From: Arctopsyche grandis
Lineage: Eukaryota; Arthropoda; Insecta; Trichoptera; Hydropsychidae
DNA: 64,000 nt
Direction: 5' to 3'
Assembly: GCF_051622035.1 (NCBI RefSeq)
Contig: NC_135360.1
Coordinates: forward strand, 15,938,501 to 16,002,500
Part shown: positions 36,346 to 47,575 of the stretch, in pieces
Layout of the letters: each line of letters begins with the position of its first letter
Position numbering within the stretch: the stretch's first letter is position 1
Position numbers and translations under genes: made by a program
Notes under the pieces: model-generated
The model's input: only the letters and a program-made list of their open reading frames with translations
Database searches by the model: none
What the model was told of the DNA's origin: nothing

Positions 36346-37083
36346 TGTATTTAAAAACAGTTGGACGTAAAGTCAGCGCTCGCTTATCGGAACAAAATAA
36401 TAATTTTTAATTGTCTATTTTAAAATATTATTTTGAACGTTAAATATTTCTGACCCATTTACCTTTGAGTTCGCCATTGCCACTTACTGCTACCTGAGTT
36501 AATTTACAAACATGCCAGCGTGGGTGCCAAAACCAGTGTTCGAAAACTGGCATACTATTTTTTCTTCATAACGTATAGGAAAAAATATAATTTTTTGAAA
36601 ATTAGCCTTCAAAGTACATATGTTCCGAAATCTATTCTTTAAATTGCCTTTCATATATATTGTTTCTAAATAAAAACTTTTTCACTATATCTGGTTACAT
36701 AAAAGTCACCTATTCCAGTATTAGATAGATATATTTCGTATATTGGCAGAGAACTTTAAGTCAAAGTTCTAGTTTTGAGAAAATCGATATTTTTCGAAAA
36801 TCAAAAAGTTTTTTTTTTTTCAAAAATGCATATAGAACGTATTTCTAGCATAAAACCGATTTTGAATTTTTTGGCACTTCATATGAACAAAAAAATATTT
36901 GTTCATATGAATCCTGGAATACTGGTTTGGTGATCAATCCTCAAATTCTTACAGAATTGAACTTCAATGTTTCCGGCCAACTCAGGTACATTATGTATAT
37001 GCAGCAGTTTGTTCTCTTTTCCTGTGGCACGTACCAATTTGACGGCTTCGACACCTATTGCAAGAGGTATCAAATCCCTCAAC
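36346..37083. other. Sequence upstream of YPEL coding exon 1, nothing recognised
   Basis: AT-rich; contains TCTAGCATAAAACCGATTTT-like sequence, an echo of the DCTN5 3' flank near 2830. No exon recognised. Confidence 0.3.
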
Positions 37084-37314
37084 CAGTGGCGGCTCGTGAG
37101 AATTCATAGAGGGGGGGGGGGGCTGCAGAGATTAATCGGGCTGTAGTAGCTCTTTGACCACACCGGTGATCAAATGCAGACAAAAATAGCATGCATATGT
37201 ACTATACTGGGAGGTCTGCAGCCCTGCAGTCCATATGGACGGGAAAAATAGCATGCATTTGTACTATACTGGGAGGGCTGTAGCCCCGCAGCCCATATAG
37301 ACCAGACGCCATTG
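37084..37314. mobile_element. Short hAT-like copy, CAGTGGCGGCTCGT family
   Basis: Left end CAGTGGCGGCTCGTGA as in 49325-50059; right end, inverted, CAATGGCGTCTGGTC is diverged. A segment with AAAAATAGCATGCAT and GTACTATACTGGGAGG is duplicated inside. No TSD was seen. Confidence 0.55.
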
Positions 37315-37460
37315 CAGCCTCAGCCAGACTTCTTTAATGTAACTTAGATTTGTTTAATCTAAAATATGCTGTTTTGGTTGAAGAATTGTTTAATTTGAGA
37401 ACGTAAACGTAGTCCATATTGTATTTATTTTGCATTTTGCAATTTGTAACATTTTTTTTG

Positions 37461-38340
37461 ATTCTTCTTCTTGTTAATGCCTTGTCCGCATCCGGACGTT
37501 GGCGACCACCTCGTCGATTATTTGAATATATCCGCATCGGTCTTCAGCGGCTCGGAACAGCTCTTCGGCGCTCATATCGGTCCACATGCGCATGTTTCGA
37601 AGCCAAGATAACTTTTTCCTGCCAATCCATTTTTTTTCCTTCTATTTTCCCCATGGTTATCAAACGGAGAAATTCGTATTTTGGACCCCGTATCATGTGT
37701 CCGAGGTACTCCATCTTTCTCCGCTTGATGACAGAAACAAGTTCCCTGCCTCTCCCCATCATGCCGAGGACAGCTTCGTTTGATATCTTTTTGGTCCACG
37801 GAATCTTCAGCATACGCCTATAGACCCACATCTCAAAAGCTTCAATGCGGCTGATCATCTTGGTTTTCAGAGTCCACGTCTCACATCCGTGTAGTAATAC
37901 TGTCCAGACGTAGCTCTTCGCGAATCTCAACCGCGTATGAAGATTGAGATGCTTGTTTGTAAGGGCCGCCTTCATTTTTACAAATGCTGTTCTAGCCATC
38001 TCGATGCGGATTTTTAGATCTTCATCTGGGTCCATCTCTTCATTCAGCCAGGTACCCAGGTATTTGAATCTTTTTACTCTTTCTATCACCTCTCCATCCA
38101 AGGTTAGATTCCCGGTGTCTGTTTGCATTCTATCTACTATCATAAATTTTGTTTTCTTTAGATTTATGCGCAGACCTCTTCGATTGCTTTCTTGATGTAC
38201 ACGGTCTAGAGATCTTTGCAGGTCTGCTAAATTTTCAGCGACTAGTGCCGTGTCATCAGCATATCTTATATTGGTGATCGTCTCGCCGCCCACCTTGATG
38301 CCCTCCGCCTCTTGGAGAGCATCGTGGAAGATTTTTTTGA
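37461..38340 (-). pseudogene. 5'-truncated, frameshifted non-LTR retrotransposon (reverse transcriptase C-terminal half)
   Basis: On the minus strand the frame runs from about 38337 (KIFHDALQEAEGIKVGGE) through the catalytic RT motif YADDTALVAE (YADD at 38252-38263), GLRINLKKTKFMIV, FKYLGTWLNEEMD, LLHGCETWTLK, EAFEMWVYRRMLKIPWT, and KRRKMEYLGHMIRG. Around 37590-37640 the frame shifts. The usual ending, with EELFRAAEDR and VANVRMRTRH then TAA at 37474-37476, is in another frame. A short GAA-repeat tail (37461-37473) marks the 3' end. The N-terminal endonuclease and RT fingers are absent. This order of blocks is that of RTE-like and related non-LTR elements; the clade is not proven. It lies upstream of YPEL coding exon 1. 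Confidence 0.85.
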
Positions 38341-40538
38341 TTATCCATATTGAAGACTTGGAGCTATTCTGTAATGTTACTATGGTAAAATTGTAAATAA
38401 ATAGATGTATGTATGCGTAGAAATACTAAATAATCTGAAAAACAGTGATTTAATTGAATACATGGAAAAATCTAGGTTTTCCATGAAAATATCTTGTTGA
38501 TTTAGAAAGCACTATATGTATATAAAGATGTATGAATACATATATTAGGGCAACGAATGTCAATATTCACATTTCGACATTCCATCAAAAGCCTCGAAAA
38601 AAAATGATTCACATGCGACTTCTTACTAATACTGGAAATCCTTTAATAATCTGTGTGTATAAAGCTTTAAGTAGGTACAACGGATGCGAAGTATGAAAAT
38701 GTATCAAAAACTTTTTCCTCATTTTTTTCTAAAGATGGTTTCCAAACTACCGAACCACCTTCTTCTCTATGTATACTGAGAATCAATTAATCGAGTCATG
38801 ATCGTATTAAAACGTAAACGAATCCAAGCCGCGTATACACGAGAAATGTTTACACAAAATGAAAAATTTCGTTTGATGCTAAAATTGAAGCACGAAGTAT
38901 ATTTCACCATCAAAACACAATTTCACAGTTAGTTGGTTAATTTAAATATTTTTACGATATTGAAAGAGTCCCGGCTATGGTGCGGTCTAACGAAAAACAA
39001 TATAGTCACCCAATTTAGATTCACACCAACTTGTGAAACATTTTCCCGGCGAATGAACGTGATAATTTACTAATTTGCGGTTTTTATTTATTTATTCACA
39101 GACCAAAAAGTTATGCCAAAATACATTTGTACCTATGTATGCACTAGTGAATATATAAAATTCGTTTGACAAAGCTCGTCGTTTTTCTTTGACATGGACG
39201 ACTTCACACAAACATCTCATTTTCATACACAATTGGGAAAATTGTCCCTATAGTAGAAACATAAACAATTTCGTTTCACGCTTATTGAGATCAAAGCACG
39301 AGCTGATTATTTTAGAGCGGGTACCGTGATGAAAGTCACTCACGGCGAGAGTTACCGATCACATTTATACCATCACCCATATATGTAAGTACAATGTTCA
39401 AATTATTCTTTCTTTTTAGGTGAAAGCGAACGTCATGTGGGTGGCGATGATGAGCGAATGCAGCACGGATAGACCGTAAAATGCACAGAATACAATCGTA
39501 AAACACCGGTAATGATTTTACGGATGCATTTTTCCGCTAATTTGGTCATTTGTCCGCATACAGCACATTTGTCAAGGTCTGCTCGTACATAATCGGAACG
39601 GCAGTGGCGTCGACGAGTCTTCTTGCAAAATTGGTAACATTTTGAAACGTTTTTCAAGAACACGAATGTGGCACATTTCGAAAGCGTTTTTTGGCTTTAG
39701 CCAACGACAACAATTGTAACATGCAATTTACTAAAATAATAATAAAGGTGAAATTGTTGTTATGAACTGTAGTACGTATGTACTACGCATCGCAGGTCCG
39801 GTAGGTGTTGAAACGGTCGAGTTCTCACGAAACGTTTCGTCTATTTTGTTAAATCGATCGTACAAGGCGACCTTGTCGACATTTGTTTCACTACAAACAA
39901 AATTGCAATAGATTTGTAGTGTGATGATTTATTCAATAAAGTGTATGTACATATGTATGTATGTACTGGATTTTATAAATAGAATGTTGTTGATTCGCTT
40001 CGATAAACATTTTTACTGGTTGACATGTAGCGGACTACGTGTCAAACAGAAATAATATAGTTTTGAGAAGGGTAGCTTTTATGTAGTTGCTAAAGAAAAG
40101 ATAGAAGAAAAGGCAGAGAAACAATATTTGCTTAAATTAAAAAAAAAAATTGCCAGTATTATATCAAGAAATGAAAAACGTATACAAATATTCAAATCTT
40201 TCCATCATAAACATTGAATATATGTACATATGTACATACATGTGTATATATTACAGTCCAAATAAATATACACTTCGTTCGTTCATGAATATACTAGTGT
40301 CTTCATTTACGAACGAATCTAGCCAGTTATAATGTACACAAAAGAACAAATTGACAAACGAACTAGTTTGCTTATGCACAAACTGTTGGGCATTAAGTAT
40401 TCTCAATCGTTTGAATACGATTGAATAAAGAAACTGGAATTATGGGAACATTGTAAGTGGTTTCCTTAGGATTTCCCTTTTGAATACTCGGCGTTTTGAT
40501 ATCTAAAAGGTTTTACAGCTAAAAGTTGTGTGCGCTGG
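38341..40538. other. Stretch without a recognised gene; one cysteine-rich frame
   Basis: On the minus strand 39433-39663 is open with a cysteine-rich segment (KCYQFCKKTRRRHCRSD, then KCAVCGQMTKLAEKC). No family was recognised and no splice context was established, so it is not called a gene. Microsatellites occur near 39950 and 40220. Confidence 0.3.
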
Positions 40539-40548
40539 TGAGTCTATT

Positions 40549-40716
40549 TTTTTTTTTTTTTAATTATTTTTATTATTACTAAGGTATGTTCACAATACAT
40601 ATTATATCTATTTTAATTTCTACTGATCTACTGATCATTTTCTATTTTACAATTTTATTCTAGTGTTAATGTATAGCATAATAGGAAAAATAGCTCAAAA
40701 ACATATTTACAATTCT
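40549..40716 (-). repeat. LINE 3'-end fragment with poly-A tail and TSD
   Basis: Reverse-oriented relative of 840-1113. The poly-A tail is the T run at 40549-40562. The direct repeat TGAGTCTATT flanks it at 40539-40548 and 40717-40726. Confidence 0.7.
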
Positions 40717-40726
40717 TGAGTCTATT

Positions 40727-42640
40727 TGAAGATAGCTTTTGATGGCAGTAAGTGCTAAACTAAACTAAAACCAATAAATAGTTCGTGCATAAACAAACTA
40801 TGTAGTATTTTCATGAACGAATCGGATTATACACTTGGATTGTAACATATACACTTTTTTCAGTCTATGTTCATATGTATATGTATACATATGTACGTAA
40901 GTACATGTACATATACCATATCAATCTCAACAGCTCTGATTCAACTATAAAATGTCTATATATTAAAGTGTGTAGATTCGGAGCGTCTAAAACTAACTTC
41001 ATGATGTTTGAACAATATACTATAACAATACACTTCGAGATATATGTATTACTAAAATAAAAGATCAAAGTCGACGTTTGACTAAGACTGTCAACTCAAT
41101 TTCGATTAACGAAAAACACCTTTACATAATATTATAACATACGAATAAAGGGGAAAAAATCGACACAAATCGTGACTGCACGTAATGAAAATTTCAATTC
41201 AAATCTCGTAAAATTCTATTGAACGTAAAAAAGTCGATTCTAGGCTAGCGTTTCAACTACATTTATATTTCTACGCTTATTATTTGCGAAAGAGAACAAA
41301 CTGGTTTTCAGTGGTAGCGAGTATGAGCACTGAAAGCGCGTAATTCGTGTGCACGAATTATGCATTTAAATCGATCAAAGTAATACATATGTACATATGT
41401 ACATTTAGCTTAAGATCGCATCCCGACGTGGGTGGGTAGAAGCGAGACTGTCTATAAGTAGGAAGGTCAACCTTTTTGAGAGTGACCATTTGACGGTACA
41501 CTAAAACAGGTTTACTATACAGACAGACGGACAGGAATTGGATTCGGGGTTCGATTGTTAGCTAAAATAATTTAAAAGCTCACAAAAAATATGTATCCCA
41601 GTGGATTTACAAAAAAATAAAAATTTAAAGAAACGTTTATCACAGTGGTTTGTTGAACTTACATGCAAGAGCGTGTATGTATATTCAAGAACGCTTGTAC
41701 ACAATACTATGTACATGTGTGCCGCTTTCCAAACTGTTCAAGGTTGACCATGATTATTAGTTTTCCTTTGCCCTTTTCCTTTCGTGTGAGCTATTTTGAG
41801 CGAGGTTTTCCACGTTTTAAAAAATAAAGTAAATAACACGAATCGGTACATACGCCGTTCAATTTCCTACTCGTCTGGCGTGCACCGAGACGCACAATGA
41901 AGTTCCAAAGCTGACGTATCATCTCGACATTTGATCAATACAATCGAATAATTAAAAATCTACATAATACAAGTATTTCTCAATTCAGAAGTGAAATTTA
42001 ATGTGAAAAATAAAATGAAAATTGAGATTAAATCCACTGAACGATGTACAATTTACTATTTATTCTAGTTACGCATTGTTCTTTTAGTGAATTCAACCGA
42101 ACACTGTCGAGAAGCAAAAAAAAATCTTATTATATTACATGCGAGAATGGGGTTTGAAAGCAAATATACTTTTCTGACTAGAAAAACATTTCAATATTAT
42201 TTTTGACATATTTAATCGAAATAGCTTTTTTATCAAAGCTTGCAGTTAAAAGTGAATAAGTTAACTATGAAAAGTGCAAGATTAAATCAAAACATTCGCG
42301 ATTTTAACCACCTATGTACATGTCAACGATACGAGACATGAAAGGTCAACAACCTAAAATAAAAGACTTAAAATAAAATTACAATAGGATATTCATTATT
42401 TTCCCCAGTGAATATAAAGGAAGTTAAGGTAAAGGAGAATTTTTGTATTTGCGCCTCTGTTGCACCTCCTTCTCATATTTAATCGTCCAGAGAGATAATT
42501 CTGGAGAGAAACTCTAGTTTTAATTACGGTCATGAGACTTCCAGATCGCGTGGAGCTATACAGCCTCTCATAAAATTCGCGGAGTGAAGATAAGTAGTAA
42601 AGGGGCTGTCCGGAAGGACTTGCAGGGGCACAATGTAAAT
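40727..42640. other. Stretch without recognised features
   Basis: No exon, RNA gene or delimited repeat recognised; TACATATG-type microsatellites near 40870 and 41390. Confidence 0.3.
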
Positions 42641-42725
42641 CTTATATATGTACATACATACATATATATGTACATACATATATATGTACATACATATATA
42701 TATGTACATACATATGTACATATGT
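42641..42725. repeat. ATATGTACATAC microsatellite
   Basis: About seven irregular repeats of ATATATGTACATAC. Confidence 0.85.
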
Positions 42726-43005
42726 TACAGTCTGGTTCGTACATACACATATTAGTTTTTTCATACACTAACAGGTATCGCATAAAACTTTTAACTATCA
42801 AAACCTTTAAGATGTAAAAATGCAAGGTATTTGAGATAGGAAATTCTATGGAATTTCATAAATGCATTACAATGTGGCTATAATTTACATTTCCGCTGAT
42901 TTTTTAAATATTGCAACTCAAGGTACACGTGCATAAAAGACAGAGAATAAAGGATGGGAGACGCGGTTGTGAATACGAAAACTTATGCCTAATAGTTTGT
43001 ACATG

Positions 43006-43990
43006 AACAAACTAGTCGGATGTGACCAACCCGCGACTTTATCTATGTATTTGAGGAATATAAGAAGTATAAAAAACAAAATTCGATAATGAAACATACA
43101 CGTTCACACATGTGTATCAGCTATGAGAGCATTTTCGATACAAATTGAGCACAAATATAAGAAAACGTACACGAGACAAAATGTCTACTTCCGGTTGTCG
43201 AACTTTTATCATTTTTTTTATTATTAATTAACATCGCTATAAATATTATAAACTAAGACAGAAATAATTTACATGGTCAAAATAAAACAATGAAACATAG
43301 TTTTTAAAAAAAATCCCAACTCCAGTTTATCATATTTAATGATTTTTTACTTTCATCACATTGATACAAGGATTAAATTTGAATTTTCTGGCGAAGAGGA
43401 CACATATTCAAAAGGTCGAAAAAAATAGAGGAAGAATAGCCGAACAGGAGTTAACCATCACTTCCGGTTGATGAGTGTTCACTAAATTTTATATATAAAT
43501 TGGTATTAAGCTTAAACTTTTTGATATTAAATTTCAGTCCGATTCAGTTAGGGGTTTGGGAGATAATTGAATTCAAAAACTTTAAAAAAAGACACATAAG
43601 GAGAAGTACCATTTCCGGCCAACTTAAAAAATTAAAAAACATTTCAGAAACCGATACTAAGATACTCAAAAAATCCCCTTGTAAATAGGTTTTTGAGCTC
43701 TTTTTCCTATTATGCTGTGCATTAACATTAGAATAATATAATATGTACTATGATTACTAACAAAATTAAATTAAAATTGTAAAATATAAAATTATCAGTA
43801 GATATAAGATGTATTGTGAACAGAATTTAGTGAGAATATAAAGCATTTAAAAATAAAAATATCCCCAAAATACACTGACACACACACATTTTTTCTAGAT
43901 CATGAAAACGTGATCAGTGATCAGTTAAAATCTCGAGTTCGAATTTTCGCATGATCACAAAACTTCATCTACATATTGTTACTACATACG
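43006..43990 (-). repeat. Inverted copy of the 143-bp CCGGAAGT array
   Basis: Runs opposite to 35236-36345: TCGGATGTGACCAACCC at the left edge and TTTTCGCATGATCACAAAAC at the right edge. ACTTCCGG-type motifs near 43190, 43461 and 43613 keep multiples of the unit spacing. A LINE 3' fragment is inserted at 43679-43860. Confidence 0.65.
43679..43860 (+). repeat. LINE 3'-end fragment inserted in the satellite-like array
   Basis: TTGTAAATAGGTTTTTGAGC at the start, GCATTTAAAAATAAAAAT at the end; ATCCCC is present on both sides (43673-43678 and 43861-43866) as a short TSD. Confidence 0.65.
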
Positions 43991-44251
43991 TTCATAGATT
44001 AAGTAAAAAAGCTGATTGTAAAAAAAGTACGATTAATCATGGCGCAGTTCACCCTCGGCAATTAATCAAAATGAAGAGAGTTAAGTCGGAAACGTTAAGT
44101 TGGAAAACAACAAGTACCTACTTAGAGAAACTTTCGCCGCGAAATACGGCGATGAAAATTCTAAATGCAAGTACTTAAAATTAATTTGACTGGCAGATCT
44201 ACCCAGCAGTGAAGTTTGGAGAAGACGTTCGTTTAGCTTATCCATTAATGC

Positions 44252-44877
44252 CAGTGGTGTAGTCGGGCCAGGTAGCCGCCCTGGTACTTTGATATAAAGA
44301 TTGTTTATTGAGTACAATTAAAAAATATTTTTGCTTATATTTCATATAAAATTTTGTATACCAAACATTGTGAGCAGACTCTCGTTTTAACTTTTTTTGA
44401 CTACTAGAGTACGGACCCAGAGCGCGTCGCTCATTGTTCAATTGTTGTAAATGCTTTGTAAAAAAGGTTAGGCAAACCTTTAACAATGCATTTACAACAT
44501 TTAAACAATGAACGGCGCGCTCTGGGTCCGGGCTTTAGACTCACTGACTACAACCGTATCCTCACTCAAATGCCCATTTGAGTGCAAACATTTTTCAAAA
44601 ACAACGCATTGAAAAAATTATAAACACACTGAATGATGCCGAAATCGAATCATCAGAAATATATATTATTATATTGCAAAACGTAATAACTTACTCCTCG
44701 ACAATGTTGATTGACTTTTCAAGTAAATTAGAATTTGATTTTTTTTTATAAATATTTGTACTACCAATATTAGGATACTTATTTTTTTATAGTAAAGTAA
44801 CGAAAAAAGCGGAGGGGGGGGGGTCGTAAAAATTAAACACCGCCCTGGTACTTTTTTTAATTAGCACTACACCACTG
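44252..44877. mobile_element. Non-autonomous hAT, second copy of the CAGTGGTGTAGT family; oldest member of a nest
   Basis: Ends identical in type to 28108-28801. The left TSD is ATTAATGC (44244-44251). The right TSD is split: A-TTAA at 44878-44882, then TGC at 46087-46089, because a piggyBac-like element inserted at the TTAA inside it. The copy also carries the TARAG hAT MITE at 44405-44537. Confidence 0.85.
44405..44537. mobile_element. 133-bp hAT MITE (TARAG family) nested in 44252-44877
   Basis: Starts TAGAGTACGGACCCAGAGCG, ends CTCTGGGTCCGGGCTTTA; the arms are inverted copies, and the body matches 27612-27743 (TTGTTGTAAAT, AGGCAAACCTTTAACAATGC). The first family copy at 28108 lacks it, giving an empty site. 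The TSD is imperfect. Confidence 0.75.
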
Positions 44878-44949
44878 ATTAACACATTCAGCCCGGCGCA
44901 TGATTTCATACATTTGCCCGTGTGGCGGCACTGTCATGCGTATCGGCAC

Positions 44950-45903
44950 TAGGGATCCCAAATATTCGTCGACTTCAACTATTCGAATATCGAATAGTAA
45001 ATCAAAAGCAATTCGAAAATTAAAAAAAAGGTAATTACATATGTACCAAGCATAAATTTGAATTAATCATCTTATCATAGTTGCCAATTGAATTCCACCT
45101 CGTTTTTACAGCCAATAATAATTTATAATCTAATTTTTTTATTTTCTTTATTCATTATGATTTCTTGTAAAAATGTATATTTCGCCGGTGACTTCATAAA
45201 TAGTCGTATTATTTTTCTGATGTTTTCTAAAATTTCGTAGAGATTATTATCGATCGGAAAGTTTCAAACATTTCCGTATTTAATGAATACAAATCTATTT
45301 CTTCACATGTAGACATTTCATCTTCTTCATTATCTTCATTTTTATCACAATTATCCCCATTATATTGTTGCGTAGGGGTGGGTGGAGGATCCAGGTAAAA
45401 GGCCAACAGTCGTTTCACAGCATTTATTGATGATTATGGAGATACACGCAGTGTCGCTGCTAAGTCCAGAATGACCTGAGATCGCTTACGTACCGCCTTA
45501 TAAGGGGTAGATCTCTCAGGACGTCTAATCTGTTTACCTACTGTATAGTCACGTATTCGGATATGTATTCCCACGATATTGGGTCTCCCCGTACCGATTC
45601 TGAGAAATAACTAATAACGGTCATTGTTTAGCCTAAATGCACTTAGAGTCCAGATATAATCTTTGGAAGTAAGTGCATGCATTTAGTTAATCCGATAACA
45701 GATATCCGTTGGTCTAAGTGCAATTCGCTCAATCCGCGGCGTACGTAACAATATATTTAATTTTCTTCATAATCGTCGGCTTCTTCGTCATCACTCTTTT
45801 CATGTTGATTTCGTTTATAAAAAAATATATACACGAATAATATTCGAATAACGAATGGCTGAAAAATCAGACGAATAATTCGAATATTCGATTGGGATCC
45901 CTA
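44950..45903. mobile_element. hAT element, TAGGGATCCC ends, perfect 8-bp TSD
   Basis: TIRs TAGGGATCCCAAATATTCG and, inverted, TAGGGATCCCAATCGAATA. TSD ATCGGCAC is perfect at 44942-44949 and 45904-45911. On the minus strand short open pieces rich in acidic residues remain (DNCDKNEDNEEDE; SDDEEADDYEEN before a stop). They suggest a coding relic, but no transposase domain is recognised. A presumed LTR is inserted at 45452-45750. Confidence 0.85.
45452..45750 (+). mobile_element. Presumed solo LTR (BEL/Pao-like) nested in the hAT
   Basis: TGTCGCTGC...GTAACA ends, GC-richer than the host element, with ATGACCTGAGATCGCTTACG and GGTAGATCTCTCAGGACGTC, which resemble BEL/Pao-type LTRs as I remember them. 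No target duplication could be matched, so boundaries and class are tentative. Confidence 0.45.
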
Positions 45904-46307
45904 ATCGGCACCCAATTACGCGTGACAGCATCAAATCACTTTATATAATGAGTTGTCCCTAAATCTTTAGAGCTTTATAGGAATTTTAGTGTTGGGATGT
46001 TCAATGAAGTGGAACCGTAAAATTATAGCCTGCTATAGCACTATCCGCGTGGCCACCGGTGGTACACGCCGGGTTGAACGTGTCAATGCAAAAGAGGAGT
46101 AGCAAACAGCCTACAGCACAGTACACAACACTTGGCCAACCTTACCGAAGGCGAGAACGGCCAAACAGATCGCGGAAACGAGCAGACGACGAGTGTCGAG
46201 GCACACGTACATTTGGCAAGCAGATTTCCGAGTGAGAGCAATGACAATGAGTCAAGTAAAGTACTAGATAGACTAGTATGGATGGGTGGTAGTGAGGTGG
46301 TTGGTAC

Positions 46308-46439
46308 CTGGCGGCTCGTCCCGGCGCCGGCCACGCGCCAGGCCGTACAGGCAGCACGCCGCCGCGCCGCCCGCCTGCCACATGCGCCGCACACCGACAC
46401 CACCATCCGCCCCCGCCCCCGCCCTCACCTTCGGTCGCC
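46308..46439 (-). other. CpG-rich segment with exon-like borders; possible YPEL 5' UTR exon
   Basis: The most GC- and CpG-rich 130 bp of the window. On the minus strand it is bounded by TGTTTCAG|GGCGACC at 46439 and CCGCCAG|GTACC at 46308. It lies about 11 kb upstream of YPEL coding exon 1 on the same strand. Joining it to 35061 would place it in the 5' untranslated region. It is equally possible that it is an unrelated CpG island. Confidence 0.3.
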
Positions 46440-47104
46440 CTGAAACAATCAAACATACTATTATCATTACAATTCATATGTATACATTTGAATGAGTCGG
46501 GATTGACGATGGAATTATGGTTCCGCCCTCCCGCACGGAACTTTATGGGATGGCGCCTATTGAAAAAGCCATCATTTTTTTTAATAATACGGCTGTTGTC
46601 ACACCAGAACAGGGGCGGATCCACGGCTGTTGTCACACCAGCCGTGGATTTCCAAATTCGCACATCTTCGAAATTATTGGTCTCTTTCGCCAAACGTTAT
46701 ATAACGATATGGAACATCATCATATATATAAAGACGGTAATATGTGTGTGTGTGTGTGTCCTAACTCTCGCCGAACATAATGAACGAATCGATAAAAATC
46801 GATTAATTCATTTTTCGACGAGACGACTTTGTCGCGACTCGAACCGATCACCCCAAATAGCCTGAATATGGGTCTAATTGAGCTAATGGTCTCGGACATC
46901 ACGCCAAATCCAATTTTTCATTTCGCCTTTTTAAACATTAATTGAAATATTCCTTCTCGCCATATAAAAATACGTAATTTTAATAATTTCATTTAGCGAG
47001 GTTTTGAGCCATTTTTTTTTCTTTTCATATAAAACAATTAAATATATATTTTTAATTGAAATTAATTTATATTTTAGCGATATTTGAGAAATAAAAATAA
47101 TTCC
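46440..47104. other. Mixed repeat scraps
   Basis: 46510-46570 encodes MVPPSRTELYGMAPIEKA on the plus strand, similar to a frame at 60.5 kb on the minus strand (MVAPPARTVHYRMAPIPKA), so this is a shared repeat. A direct repeat GGCTGTTGTCACACCAG occurs twice (about 46590 and 46625). (TG)n is at 46741-46759. Nothing else recognised. Confidence 0.4.
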
Positions 47105-47172
47105 AAATCACGGAATCGAACTAAGGCCCCCTCGCCCAGAACAGGTCGCTAGCCATTAGACTACAGCCTAGA
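47105..47172 (-). tRNA. tRNA-like sequence (degenerate tRNA or SINE head)
   Basis: On the minus strand TAGTCTAATGGCTAGCG resembles a tRNA D-arm/A box, and AGTTCGATTCC lies where the T-arm/B box should be, about 30 bases later. I could not complete a clean cloverleaf with matched acceptor stem, and an AT-rich tail follows. A tRNA-derived SINE different from the 5413 family is the likelier reading. Confidence 0.35.
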
Positions 47173-47309
47173 CAGAAAAAACGCTCTAAAATTACTTAAT
47201 ATTCGATTATCCTATAGAAGTATGGGGAACCAATCATTCGCGTATCTTCGGCTTTCGTCGACAATCTTTTTCGATTTCCGATTTCTTATGATCAACCATC
47301 AACCATTAT

Positions 47310-47505
47310 GGGGAACAAATTTTTTTTTCTTCATATTTTTCATATTTTTATTATTTTCAGTTTTTTCATTTTTTTTCAAATTTTTCATCTTTTTCATTAT
47401 TTCCATTTTTTTCTCATTATTTTCAGTTTTTTCATTTTTTTCATTATTTTCATATTTTTCATAATTTTTATTTTTTTGTGCCTTTGTCTTTCCGAAACCA
47501 GTCGA
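47310..47505. repeat. T-rich low-complexity tract (TTTTTCAT-like)
   Basis: Irregular repeats of TTTTTCATTTTT, with pieces in opposite sequence sense giving long spurious frames rich in F or K. Confidence 0.8.
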
Positions 47506-47540
47506 CTCCATATCTTTAACTTTATTTTTATTCGAGTTTC

Positions 47541-47575
47541 AAACCACCCGTTGAAATCAACGGGCCCTACACTAG
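47541..47575. repeat. Inverted partner of 48366-48402
   Basis: AAACCACCCGTTGAAATCAA followed by CGGGCCC is the inverse of the block at 48374-48401. The two flank the palindromic element at 47929-48304 and may be ends of one older element. Confidence 0.5.

Larger units (their letters stand above)
44883..46082. mobile_element. piggyBac-like MITE at TTAA, carrying a nested hAT and LTR
   Basis: Flanked by TTAA (44879-44882) and TCAA (46083-46086, one change). Ends CACATTCAGCCCGGCG and, inverted, CACGTTCAACCCGGCG. Without the nested hAT it is about 238 bp. TTAA target and CAC-type ends fit piggyBac-like MITEs. Confidence 0.7.

Noticed and set aside
37419..38195. Plus-strand open frames opposite the reverse transcriptase
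   Set aside because: They are antisense shadows of the RT frame.
46083..46693. Open frames of up to 183 codons rich in R, A and G
   Set aside because: GC-driven openness in a CpG-rich block; no domain recognised. Kept only as a possible untranslated exon.
47105..47172. Functional tRNA gene
   Set aside because: A clean acceptor stem and anticodon arm could not be built; kept as a tRNA-like sequence or SINE head only.
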